Positions 36,731 to 48,800 of a stretch of DNA of 64,000 nt are shown here, piece after piece (the first letter of the stretch is position 1; each line of letters opens with the position of its first letter). The stretch is from Mastigias papua (lineage: Eukaryota > Cnidaria > Scyphozoa > Rhizostomeae > Mastigiidae): the NCBI GenBank assembly GCA_964019165.1, contig OZ025272.1, positions 11,395,031 through 11,459,030 on the forward strand, given 5' to 3'. The notes under the pieces are model-generated. The model was not told the origin of the DNA, ran no database searches, and saw only the letters and a list, made by a program, of their open reading frames with translations. A program made the translations under genes and the position numbers.

Positions 36731-37900
36731 TTATTTTGCACGCTGATTGGTCAGTTATTTTGGGAGAAGACAGACCTAATCAGGGGTCTCAAACATTTGG
36801 CGGCTATACTCGCAAATGGCAAGCTATTATTTAACTGCTGAATGTCATTTGACGTTGTCTTACTGCTAGAATTTGATAGTGAAATTCTGTTATTATGTTA
36901 TGGTGGAAGATCCTGAGTCCTAAAGCAAAGTCTACAGAAAAAGAATAGACATCTAGCCTGTTGATTTTAGGTTTGAAGAAAGACAAATTATTGGATGCTG
37001 GTAAGAAAGAGGACAATATGCAGCTCTCTAGTTTGCAAACTCTTGGAGTGATTGCTGATTTTTGTGATAGAATTCGTGGGTTTTATGCACTCACACACTG
37101 TCTCAAGCATCCATACGCCTAGTCTTCCTTCTGTCTTTTCGTACTTGCAGATATCCATTCTTCAAACTAAAAGCAACATTGACCTTGTTATCGTAGTACT
37201 AAACTGATATGCTATATCTCCTCGTCATAAACACTTAGAGATCAGATTTGGCTCAGTTTTTACCGCCATTAGTTAGCTTGAGATAAATCGGTGAAGTAAG
37301 CTGGTACCTTACCCATTAGCAGTTGTGGATATAGCTTTGAGATGCTCCTGAGAAACTGAGATAATTTGGGCTATGAATATAGCGCAGCATGTCAACTTTA
37401 GGCTGATCAGTGGAACAGTATCTTTAAGTACTTACTACGTCCATAAAGATATCGTTGAAGGAGCAAATTACCAAACAACAGCCAAAAAGGGCCATGCGAT
37501 CCAAAACCATGATTCTGAGCACCAAGAATATATCGTAAACAGGAAATCATATGACTATTGTTATACGTAACAGCAGAAAGCCGCTAAAGCAAAATGCAGC
37601 TGTTTCTTATCAATGCTTCTTGTTAATAGCGCAAGAAGAAACTAACTTTCAATGGAGTCGTTTGTTACACACAAATGTAGAGCGTTTCACAATATACACA
37701 TGGACGTTTCTACAGCTAGGACTTCTGTTGATATCGAAATAACGTGCAACACACCATACCGAAATATCGGTTTCTAACATTTCAAAATATCCGCGTTTGA
37801 TATCAAACGGGTTGTGTCTACCTTCATGAACACTTAAAGTTGAAGTTTTTTGGATAATTATGATAGCCGATGTTCGGTGTGGGATAACATTGAACATTTA
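36731..37900. other. Intergenic region
   Basis: No gene, RNA gene or repeat that I can support. Confidence 0.4.
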
Positions 37901-38433
37901 GGAACCGCATTATAAGGAACCTACATGTAGAAGGCTGAAAAATCTTAGGAACTTTTAATACTAACTACAAAGTCCCCAAGAAACTTTCAAATTCCTATTA
38001 TCTTTATTACTGCCAACGATCAAGAATTAAGAAGTCGAATTCGCATTTATAAGGAACCTAGCTAAAGGTCTAGTTCCAAAAGTTCCTTGGTTTCGAAACT
38101 CCAATGATGTAGTTCTAAAAATTCCTTAACAGTCCCTTATTTTTCAGCGCACAATTAGTGCATCAAAATGGTACAGATACAAAGAAGACATTGAAATCTT
38201 GAATTTTGCCTTTAATTTTGGCTGCAGCGTAAGATCAATGAAAAATAAAGGACTTAACGCAAGCATAGCAAACAATCTATGAGGGTTTTGACTGTAAATG
38301 AATGGAGCCAGCTTCGTAATTCTTGAGCTTGGAGATAAAAATTATTCAGATAAAAGTTCCTGGAAATTTCTTCAAGTTTAAGTTCTTTGAATATTTCAGC
38401 ATTCTACAGGTAGGTTCCTTATAAAGTGGTTCC
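37901..38433. mobile_element. Foldback/MITE element, 533 bp, with long inverted ends
   Basis: The left end, GGAACCGCATTATAAGGAAC then CTACATGTAGAAGGCTGAAA, recurs inverted at about 38,385-38,433 (the right end read backwards is GGAACCACTTTATAAGGAAC, CTACCTGTAGAATGCTGAAA). The motif AGTTCC/GGAACT recurs throughout the interior. No transposase ORF is present. Target duplication not resolved. Confidence 0.75.
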
Positions 38434-38860
38434 TGATAAAAAAGCGTGTAATTCTTGTAGCAAGTGGTTAAAGACTTTACTTTACCTATTAATAAAGTGC
38501 AAATGTTTGGTTATTGTTAACTGCAAAGTATGGTCATCTGCTATGTCTCTCGTATTTCTCTATGCTATGGCTCCGGGGTAGTGTCATAGCTATTGTTCCC
38601 CGGGCTATCGCCCCTGTAGTGTATGTAATGTAGATTGTAGTTTGAGTAGATTGCCTTGTAGCTTTTATGCAATGTAATAAAATGTTGTTAATGGGCAAGC
38701 ATCCGTTGAAACCTGCAGTATTCATATTGTTTTTTCGTAACACTGACCACTTAACAATGTCCATAGCAGGAAATGTGTAGTTAAAACCACGAAGCTATTA
38801 AGGAATATTTAATACTAGAATGTAATCAAAACAGGTCCAAACATAAAGATCTTTTTGAAG

Positions 38861-39300
38861 TACACTCTTCTCTATAAGAACAATTTTATAAGAACTCGAG
38901 TCTCAAAATTGATGGTAAATTAAGAACAAATTAAAAACAAGCTGAGGCTAAAGAACTGTCGTAAAATGATTTTCAAACAGACATGAAACTTGTTAAGCTC
39001 TACCATGTTTTCCAAAAGTCCTTGAAACGCCCTTATTAAGTGTATGAAAACCCGTAAGGGTACCAAGACTTTTGGGAAGAATTAATAGATCTTTAAGAAC
39101 GTATATCTTTCGTCTTCTGCTGTTATCTAATACCTGTTTCATAAACATTCATTATTGTCTTCCATATTGTCCAATGTCTATGACACCCCAATAATTTAAG
39201 AGCATATCAAGAACAAGCAACTTAGCCTCAATATATTAGAAAAATTAAGAACAGCCAACCTGAATCTCAATTTTACTGGCTCTTATAAAAAAGAGTGTAG
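38861..39300. mobile_element. Second foldback/MITE element, about 440 bp
   Basis: The left end TACACTCTTCTCTATAAGAA and the right end read backwards (CTACACTCTTTTTTATAAGA) form diverged terminal inverted repeats. Similarity extends about 95 bases inward, through AAATTAAGAACA and a GAGGCTAA block. No coding sequence. It is unrelated in sequence to the element at 37,901. Confidence 0.7.
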
Positions 39301-40465
39301 GCTTTCTGGCAGGCCCCTTATAGCAGTAACCTTTGGCTACCTTGAGGAAACCCATAGTGGATACCAATCATAATAATCGTTATGATTAATTTGAATTGTG
39401 TACATCCATTAAAAAGCTCTATCACCAAGACCATTCACAATGAAATACAACATTTTCTCTTTAAAGCTCTAATATTAATTTAATCAAGCAGCTTTGGATT
39501 TTGCGCTCACCTGTGCCGGTACAAAAGCTCCCTTCTATTTCTTCCGCCAGATCCTATTCATTCTATAGCAACACAAATGATCAACTTATCATTTTATCTT
39601 TATTGCAAGTGCACTCGAAAATTTCAAAACTTTTGATCTAATTTCCAAATCAATATCGGTCTTCTTGTCATGCAGTTCTTACTTCGGCCTTATAATTTGA
39701 TCTGCATGGCTCCCAATTACTTTGGCAATAAGCTAGCATAAGAGAAGAAATTAATAAATTTCAAGTGAGGAAGCGAAACTTTCGCCTATTCAATAACATC
39801 TAAGAAGAATTTTGACATAAAATCGATTGCACATTCTGCATGCACTTCTTTGAATATATAGCACAAATATATTAATTGGGTTTACAGGAATTGTCATCTG
39901 CAACAACTTTGGATGTCTCTCTAGAAGGCGAAACCAATAATAAAAAAAAGTTGAGGCTTAATAAGGGAAGAAGAAGAATGGGATATGATTACTTTACTCT
40001 TTAGATTCTGAAAAGTATAACACACCCATTCTATGTTCCTGTTTTCACTGATATGTTTGATACTGCGGAACTTCTGCGAACATAATGGTAAATGCTAGAA
40101 TTGAGTAAAAACTCCAAATATGAAATTGTTCCCAACATTCAAATATGACATAGCTTTTTATGAAGACATGTAAACAGGGAGACCAGACTTACAATACTCG
40201 CCAACAGTCCTTAGAACACCAACAAAAAATGATAAAAAAGCATGTTACTCTCAACTTCTTCACCCTATACTTTACAGATACTCCTATTCCCCTAGACTAA
40301 TGTTGGCTTCACCATGAGACACATATGGTGCACACTTAATTTATCCGCTATAGCACGTACTTCCTTCAAAAACCAAAATTGCTCAGAGGGAAGAGGGAGG
40401 TGCAAAAGTGTCTCAGGACTTTTGGCGACTATTGTAGATTACACTTTTCCTGGGCTGTCAACATA
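39301..40465. other. Intergenic region
   Basis: Very AT-rich spacer with no supported gene or repeat. Confidence 0.4.
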
Positions 40466-40645
40466 TTGATGCGGTGTTGCCAGTTCCTTTTCTCGCCAAG
40501 TTTATCTGCCCCAGTGTTGCCATCAAGTACCCATTTGCTGCTGAGTAAACAGTGAGCAAGCATTCAAACTATGGTTCGAGGGTTTGCCTCAAACTATTGA
40601 TTCTTCGCACGGCAATATGTCCCTCTAGCCACTATCCCATCGTGG
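40466..40645 (-). mobile_element. tRNA-derived SINE, copy 2, older
   Basis: Reverse complement of the SINE at 36,521. Shared blocks are CAGCAGCAAATGGGTACTTG, ATGGCAACACTG, GGCGAGAAAAGGAACTGGC and a decayed B-box region (CAAACCCTCGAACC). The A-box region is degenerate, so this copy is probably older. Boundaries approximate. Confidence 0.75.
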
Positions 40646-40744
40646 AACTTTTGTACCGCATGAAAATATGGGAAAGCAAGTTCTTTTTTGCAAAGGAAGG
40701 TGCGTCTCTCTCAGCTCCTACTTTCGAGGTGTTTTCATGACCTA

Positions 40745-41660
40745 CAATGGAATCCCAGTACCATGAACCCCGGATACAACGAACTTCCCGATATAACGAA
40801 CAAAATGCCTGGTCCCTTAGATTCTACCTAACTAACACCCTAAAAGTTCTCTTGGTATAACGAACCCTAAATATAAACTCGTTATTAAGAACCGAATGTA
40901 AGCTCTTTCATCATAATCACCCTTGACAGAATATGGCAAATTTTGCATAATTTTTTGCTTGTCATTTGGATTTGCTTTTTCTTCGTGTTCATCCGTCACT
41001 TTTTTCATTGGGGAGATCATTATCGATACATGCCTGTACAGGGTGGTTAGCGTACTTGTCTCAAAAATAGCAAAGATGAAAACAAACAGGTTGTCATAAA
41101 ACACATTTCTTCAGATATTCTTTTAGAACTCTGTAAATATGCAGCTCTTATGATGCTGAACATGAAAATGGACTCATGCAAAACTTAGCACTTTTCAGAG
41201 CTTAATGAGATTTCAGTGAACAATGACAAAATACAAAAGACCAAGGACGCCTACACTTTTGGGGCAAGGGGGGCAGCTGCCCCTCCTGCCCTTACCAAGG
41301 ACATAATTATTTTAGTGCAAAAGTGTTTATAATGTGCCCTCAATAGGAGCCTTACCCCCCTCCCCTTGGTGCGGGCAGGCGTGCCTGCAAAAGACTAAAA
41401 CAAACTGCCTTGCTCCTAAACTTTAAGAGGAGCACAAAGTGCTGTGACAATGATTTCCATTTTTCAATAACAATTTATAATTCAGCTTACTAGCTAGGAC
41501 TGCAATGTGCACAGAGGTTCATTAGCAAGAGCACGAATTGTTCATGAGGCGTCTACTACGAAATACCTACGGAAAAACATGTCTCTCTGATTAATGAACT
41601 CCCGATATAACGAATTATTTTCAGGTTCCCTTCAGAGTTTGTTATAATGGGATTGCACTA
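40745..41660. mobile_element. pogo/Tigger-like non-autonomous DNA transposon, 916 bp
   Basis: The left end CAATGGAATCCCAGTA, with tandem ATACAACGAAC and ATATAACGAAC motifs, pairs with the inverted right end (TAGTGCAATCCCATTATAAC, then TTCGTTATATCGGGAGTTC). TA dinucleotides flank both ends (40,743-40,744 and 41,661-41,662), as for Tc1/mariner-superfamily insertion. The TATAACGAA termini recall pogo/Tigger elements. The interior has no transposase; a GC-rich stretch at about 41,240-41,400 may be a nested older insertion. Confidence 0.75.
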
Positions 41661-41662
41661 TA

Positions 41663-43180
41663 TCTTCATCCACATGTTCATATATAGTTTTAGTTACTGT
41701 TCATTTCATTTATAATATTCATACTCGTAAAAAGTTTCATTGTAAGCTATAGATCCTGTTTTTCAAACTGACCTGTTAGAAGTAAAGTAGGAGACATAAT
41801 ATCACATAATGAAATTGTCATAATGCAGTCTCTGACCATAGCGTCCACTGAACAAAAGATGAGACGTTTCACAAAGTATACCAATGCTCAAATTCCAACC
41901 CACCATAATTTTCTTGCTGTGATGAGATTTCTTTGCCATCCATCAAAACTACGATTCAAGTTCATTGCTGCAGTGCATTTGATGACTTGTAATATATCTC
42001 TGTCGTAGAGTGCTTTCATGTCAAAATAAATTATATCTTATCATTAATTATGCTTGCCTTTACATCTCGTGCATAAGTGTGATTTCGAAATCACGAAGCT
42101 TAGAATCTGGGTTTTCAAAGACATAAAATCGTTGCTATGTGGTCATACTTGCACTTTTATCTATTAATATTGTTATATATAACGCTATAAACAGAAGCAT
42201 AATGTGTAATTATCATGCAATATGATTAATAAGGAGACTCGGGTTATACGACAATAACAAGCTTAGAAGGCATTGGAGTTAGGTACCACGCCTATCTCCT
42301 TGAAAAGTCTACAATTATATAGTACTGCTTTCAACATTATTTTATTAACAATAAATACTGATTAATTGCTTGGGAAGAGTGAGGATCGATAACATCCTAG
42401 CTATTGTTGTGTGTTCTATTTCTACTTTCACATAGATGAAGGGAGGGGTTTTGTTAGGCATAGCCTTGCCTATGAAATTATCTAGTACTAATGAAATTTG
42501 GCTCAGAGAGAAGACCCACAGCTTTGCACAAATTCTCATGTAGTTGAAAAAGATGGAGGACGATTCTTTGTAGTACTTTATTTTCCAATGCAATAGATCC
42601 CACAAAAATGTCTCTACGTATTCCAGATTGTCTTACATTATGTATTAACTTTAAACTGCCAACGGCTAAGGAAGTAGTCACTTTGATAGCAGTGTTGCCT
42701 TAGAAATGTACAAGAAGTGTGAGGCACGAAGGATGATAGACAGGAAGTTGTCCTACAATTACTTAAATTGGAAAGAATTGTATGTTTATTGAAAAATAAT
42801 GGTACTATGAAATAGAAACTAGGGAAAAGAAAGATAAATAGAAAGAAAGAAACCAGATATGGTTGCACGGCGCTCTCATCTGCATAGTTAGCAAGTGTGT
42901 CACAGGTACGATAACATAGTATACAGCTTGCTAATCATCCAAATTGCATTGTTGTTCAACATTTACATCAGCCACAAAGCTAAACGAATGCATGCATGAT
43001 TGGACAAAACGTGGAATCTATAGGACAATTACAGCAACTGCATATCAAGGACATGCACACGTGCATGGATATTGTTTACAACTGACTTGTTTATCCAATG
43101 AGCGGACAAGAAAAGTGCACCCAAGGAATAAAGAGCACAACTTCCTGTCTGTAGTTAGCGCCAGGTGTTTCTAAACACCA
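41663..43180. other. Intergenic region
   Basis: AT-rich with no supported gene. The minus-strand ORF at 42,638-42,868 with a hydrophobic start overlaps an AAAG-rich stretch and looks compositional. Confidence 0.4.
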
Positions 43181-43187
43181 ATATAAG
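43181..43187 (+). promoter_or_regulatory. Possible TATA box of secreted-peptide exon B
   Basis: ATATAAG lies 80 bases before the ATG at 43,261, a plausible spacing for a core promoter with a short 5' UTR. Confidence 0.35.
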
Positions 43188-43260
43188 AGCAAAAATCTTT
43201 TCGTATATCAGGCCTTGTTTGAAAGCTGGAGGGAAGTGTTTAACACATTATCAAATCAAG

Positions 43261-43380
43261 ATGCAATCAAAGTGTTTCAGTTCATGTTTATTCCTTGTCT
43301 TGCTGCTGATTATTACTTGCTCCACATTAACAACAGCATTCTTTACCCAAGGAGGTGATACACTAGGGAGAGAGATAAAG
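43261..43380 (+). CDS. Signal-peptide first exon B of the C-x6-C secreted-peptide family
   Basis: Encodes 40 residues ending at donor AAG|GTTGGT in phase 0. The signal peptide core is CLFLVLLLIITCSTLTTA, followed by FFTQGGDTLGREIK. Length, the aromatic pair directly after the predicted cleavage site and the phase-0 donor match exon 1 of gene A and exon C at 45,802. I found no private terminal exon between here and 45,800, so it may use the exon at 49,633-49,854 as an alternative first exon (giving 113 residues), or be the remnant of a duplicated gene. Function unknown. Confidence 0.5.
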
Positions 43381-43445
43381 GTTGGTCCATAGCCTTTTTG
43401 CTTTCTTAGTGCCTCGATAAAGTTTTTGAAAGATTCAGTAATCTG

Positions 43446-43800
43446 AAGTAATTCTTTTGATAGGATTGTGCAGGTGATTTTTCAAAGTTTCTTTCTCCAC
43501 GTGCAACTTCAATGATAAGCCTAATTGCAACTTAGAATCTTTGACTTATAAATCCAACAAACCATTCTCTATCCCTTGACCTGACTCATAAACGTTAAAA
43601 TTTAAGCTACAGGGATCTGTAGATAGGATGTTGACAGGATCCTGCAGGTGGCTTGCCAAAGATTACGTCTTAAAATGCCAGTGCACTGTAAGAATACACC
43701 TAATTGTTACTAAGAACCTTTGATTTACAAATCCAACAGGCCATTCTCTATCCTTTGACCTGACTTTAAAACGCTAAAATTTAATCTTTCAATGTATTTG
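43446..43800 (+). repeat. Two-copy tandem duplication, period about 195 bp
   Basis: ACAAATCCAACAGGCCATTC, then TCTATCCTTTGACCTGACT and an AAACGCTAAAATTTAA block, repeats an earlier copy with the same order (about 43,550-43,608 and 43,730-43,790). The preceding GGAT(T/C)(G/C)TGCAGGTG segments are also duplicated. It lies just after exon B. Confidence 0.7.
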
Positions 43801-45700
43801 AAACGTGCTACAAGACATATTGCACTAGCATGGATGAACATTTATGCAGAATTTCAACCATAGAGTAGATTTTGCTAGCCCCAATTTTTCTCAGAAGAAA
43901 TATCAAAAGCGTACTTATAGTCCTCAATGCGGAACACTGCATGTTGAGACAAAAAATTCGACACCAAGGAATGCAAGCTTGAATAGGTAAATCTGAAAAA
44001 CAAAGGCAGATTTCACTGATTCAAGTCATATAGCTGGCACTATAGCATCATTTTGTTAAGATCTCGAAGAACATGTTCCATTAACCATGAACAAGCTCCA
44101 GGGGAATTTATGCGATAGGTGGGGAAAGAACCGGGTAGCGGGAGGAATCGATATTCTGTTGTCTTTCCTGTATCATTAGGGACATATGTTAACTTTGTTT
44201 AAGAAGTGCTAAACCTTCGTGAGCCATTTAATGTGAGATATGCTTTAAAGCCGGTTGAACACAAATTTCATGAGTACTTGAAATTTGTATGAGGGCTGGT
44301 AACTGTCCGCCTGAACGAACTTCACGGATGACTCAAACACACTTTCTAGCATGTGTACTTGTCAGTTGCTGTCTAACTCTATTAAGCTGCAGCTATCTTT
44401 CATAAAACTACTGTCTTTCTATGAAATTGGTCGAATGAAGTGGATTTCTGACCAAATAGGGAGGTTGCAGCCCATCCCCAGCCCCACCTCCTACATCCAA
44501 GGGTACAGGTAACGAGAAACTTCTCTAATTTCAAAATCAAGTTAAAAAGGACCATAGTTTTGTTCAGTGATGAGATTAAGCTTTTCAGAAGAGAAGAAAA
44601 CTTTTGGAGTATTCCAGAACTCACGCAATGGCCCGGCCTTTTTTATTGAACTATGCACACTCCAACTGACACTAAAACACGACAAAACACTTTAAACACG
44701 CTTCACATCACTTCTGTTTTGATCTTTTCATCCAATCCACTAACGGTAATGGAAATCTCCCTCAGTTTTTAATGCAAAACGTATTTACTGAAAAAGTCAG
44801 TGCTACATTAGTTCCAGAAAATATCCAAGAATTGGCAACAGATCGCGCTAGTAATAGTAGAGATGCAAGCAGAAATGTTCGTGTAGGAAGAGAAGCGCTC
44901 AAGTGGCACGTAATTCAAATGAAAAGTTAGCATCGGTCTGCCAATCGGCAGGCAAGGTTAACCAACAGTTTGGGTGGAGCATCCAAGAAGGAGGAAGTTC
45001 TGTTACTCTTACTATCTACCTTATTGGTCCTTTTAACGCCGGCCCTTAATGGCGTCAATTTTCCTTAAGCGGCGTTAAAAGGGCCGGCGTTAAAATGGCC
45101 GGCGTTAAGTTAGCTTTTCATGATTGGAAATACCGGACCAGATCATAGTTCGCTTGCTTGTTATAATAACTGAAAGGGTTTCATGAGAAAATCTTGAAAT
45201 CTTCTGTATAGAACAAACTTGCTTAAGGTCATGCTTTAAAACCGAAAAGAGACATAAACTGTGAGCTAAGCAAAGTTAACTGAAGATAGATGATTCTAAT
45301 ATAGGCCAAGCAGTGGTGTCATCGCGTTGGTTATAAGACAGCTACATTCGTATGAATCTGGCAGCAAAGTAAGTACTTTATGCAAGATTTTTATCGTAGG
45401 ACGAGAGTTTCGTCTTCAGGAAGTGATCGAAGAGAAACATGAATACATCCATTATTGCTGAAAGATTAGTGCTTTGGCTGTCGCAATAAAAGTGCTATAA
45501 CAAGATCGATTTTGCGAACAGGTGCTCAGGCAGTTGCTTTAGGATTAGCGCTGACACGACGCTATGTGCAAATACATTGGCCGCTTATAATCGCTAAAAC
45601 ACATATTCCGTACTATTTGCAGTAGACATTTCAATGTAAATCTATTTACTACGTAATATTGATTGTCCTTTTATGGCTGTCTCAAAACAGGCTACTATTC
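43801..45700. other. Region between exons B and C, with a GC-rich inverted repeat
   Basis: No coding exon supported. At 45,029-45,110 there is a compact GC-rich foldback: TTTTAACGCCGGCCC (45,031-45,045) has a perfect inverted copy at 45,081-45,095. GGCGTTAA occurs three times on the right side, at about 45,071, 45,086 and 45,101. Confidence 0.5.
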
Positions 45701-45708
45701 GCAGCTCG

Positions 45709-45717
45709 TATATAAAA
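45709..45717 (+). promoter_or_regulatory. TATA box of secreted-peptide gene C
   Basis: TATATAAAA lies 93 bases before the ATG at 45,802. It is the best core-promoter match in the window. Confidence 0.55.
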
Positions 45718-45801
45718 CGTCGCGAGAATACTGTAGAGCTTAGTTGTATTGTCCGGCGTGTTGGGTGTGTGACACAAGTACTGTGAGAGACAGAAACAAG
45801 C

Positions 45802-48800
45802 ATGGCAAATTTATCATCGTTCATCTTACTGGCGTGTGTTCTATCTTTCTCAATGCATTCTCAGGGCTTTTTTCTTCATCAACGGGAGGCCGAGGTTAGC
45901 TGTTTTAACAATTTTTGCTAGCTTTAGCTATTAACATAGTTTAATTCATAGTTTTTTAATTGCTTTCTAGCTGTTAAATTATATCACTTTTATAATATTA
46001 TGTCATATTATGCTATGCTATATCATAATGTACCTGCAACTAGCAGGAATGATAACAATGACCATTATCAAGAAAAGTTTACAATGGACCTTGAGAATCA
46101 GGACTTGGAGATATTTCTTTTGACTTCTATGCCTGAAACAAAATATATGCGTTAATTGCAGGCGGAAAACAGATATTTTGAAAAGCTTTAGGGGAGGTGT
46201 TGATAGTACATAGAAAATATGCCAAATTGGTATTTTGGGCAATCACCACAGCGACCAGCAGTTCGTTTGATAACACCCAAAATGGCAATTGGTTAGAAAG
46301 GTTCTATTTCTTAGATCGTTAAATTCACTTTCCACGATGTATAGTTTATGGTTCAGATTTCTCTAAAGACCGGTTTCAATTTAAGCGAATTCTTCAGCCA
46401 AGTCTTCAGTGAATTCACCGAGTGTGTCAACTACGTTAACTGAAAAAATATAATTCCCACTCCTCTGTCATTGGTTCTCTTCTTGGCTAATTCGTTGGGA
46501 AATTGAATTCCTTTGAACTCTCATATTTTGCTAGCAAATTTGCCTATGCCCTGGAGGAACATAAGGCATTCCAATCGCTGAAGAAATCGCTCAAGATTTC
46601 TCTCAAATTGAAACCGGCCTTACGGGGTCATATTCATCAGGATTCCACTGCTTATACGTTCAAGGCAGCAACATCAAAAGGATAAGTCAAAACTCGGTCA
46701 TTGAAATACAATCGATCAGCAGTCCTTTAAGTGCCATGCTTGAGCTTCTTGCTCTTGCTCGATGTTTGATCCAAAGATACAGCACTGTACAATACATCCT
46801 CGATAGATCTTGCTTATTTGACCCCCGCTTGTTGGGATCCTATTTCCATGAAATTCACTTTTTGGAGTAATCTATTCTTCAATGGAATACTCGCTTCAGT
46901 TCCAGGCAAAACCATGCAACTTTTCGAAGGCTCTTCCTTTCGTTAGGTCCTAAATTAAATAATACTTGTCTCTTACTCGTGCATCAAGGATGGTGGAATT
47001 TATTTTACAGTGCCGCTTCTTCTTTAGTGAACGTAGTATAAGGTTATTTCTCATAGAACTAGCTGCGCAATAATACTATTAGGCATTAAAGACATTCTCA
47101 AAAGATATGAGTGATATCTACGAGAGCATATTTGAGGTCTATGCCGTTCTTCTCGTGACTAAGCCGTCATCTTCGGTTGCCCGATTGTCTCAACTACACT
47201 GCTTTGACAAATGAGAATGCATTGTACAAGGGAAGCAAAAATTTTAAAAAGATTAAGGCCTCCTGAGCTCTTAGATTGCTTTTCACCAGAAATGAAGTAC
47301 ACTACCTAAATTGAAGTTCATTGTCAGGTTCTATAGCAGTCGTTCCCAAACATTTCAAGTTACTTTACATTACATTCCCTTACCTTTCACTAACATACCC
47401 TCTCGGTATCGTACTTTTTCGGTGGCATACTTTTGTTGAATCAGGGGCCCCCTGGAGGGGTCAATAAGTGTCTTTATAGATATACTTTCATTGAAAAGAA
47501 ATATCAACAGTGATACAAGTTAATAAAACGACGAACCAGACAAGCGAGAGTAACCTCTTACTAACCCTTGAAATCTTTCGCAGTCCTCCTGAAACTCTTC
47601 GCAGTGAAATAAGCGTCTTTTGTAGCGAACAAGGTTATAGATATTTACGAAGAACGCCTGTCTTTAAACGCCAACACCTATCCTTACATACAAACACCTT
47701 TTTTGCAGCGATATTGTAGTGTTGTGTACCTCTGCTCTACAACCATGGTGTACGTGACACGATTCCCGCTCTGACACTCTTTCAAAGCAATACGCGACCC
47801 TAGCTGTAAATTAACCAGGGTTGATAGTCGACGGTTAAAGAATAGCCAGCTATTAGGATGGAGTGCCCAAGGACATTACAAACTCAATTACTCATTTTTA
47901 CACGAAAACGTATCTTTACACGAACACGTATCTTTAGCTAAATATTTAAATGTACAAAACGGCAAGCAATCTGTTTGACAAAAATACTTGCCCGACATTC
48001 CCAGAAAGACATTCATTCTAAAATCAATCGCAATGGCTGGGTTTGTGACTAGAAAGAGAAAGCCAATCAGATGACAAAGAAATCGAAAGAATTCTTACTC
48101 AATGTCGTTCTAAAACTGAGCTCGTATGCTAGGTGTGGATAACTTGCAAATTTTTGTTGTACAGATGTCTCTCCCACGATTTATTACTTATACACAAGGT
48201 CAGTGTGGTCAACATGACATCTAAATCCATCAAAACTACTAGATAGAACTGCATGGTGGTGTAGATACGCAGATAAGAAAACTATATCAATCGTATTAAA
48301 GCAGAAGATATAACCGATCCGGTCTATGGATAAAAGACACCTTGATGGCAGTGGTGTGTCGAAGAGCCTTTGAGTAGAGGGTATAGCAGAAGAAATTTTC
48401 CGAAAGGTTGGAGAAAGGCTCCTAATTACTGACAAGGCACCATAGTTACTGATAAGTCACAATCGTTGTGGCCAATTTTGCAGACGAGCCAAAGGACTAC
48501 CGGCGGTTCTGGGAAAAATATGGGTGTCCAAACCAGGTTTGATAAAGTATGCGTACTATACGTGAATCTATGCTCACCCTACATATGTGTTCCCGTGACA
48601 CATTCAAAATGAGCCCAGGTTCGACCCAAGTCAGATCAAACACAGGTTGAACCCTGGTTTGCTACATAAACACGAAAAAACCTATGTGAAACAAATATCT
48701 TCAGTTACCACTAGTAGAATGTTAGCACACGATCTACTGCCCTCACATTGGCGAGGTCTAAAGCGAGGTTTCCAGCTGCAGATTATAGATAACTTCGGCC

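Noticed and set aside
46503..46685. Candidate terminal exon of gene C with a basic helix (LKKSLKISLKLK)
   Set aside because: The available acceptor gives the wrong phase for the phase-0 donor of exon C, and there is no C-x6-C.
48530..48660. Inverted arms AAACCAGG/CCTGGTTT with a GGTTCGACCC B-box-like string
   Set aside because: Arms are only 8 bases and no A-box at proper distance was seen; insufficient for a tRNA or SINE call.
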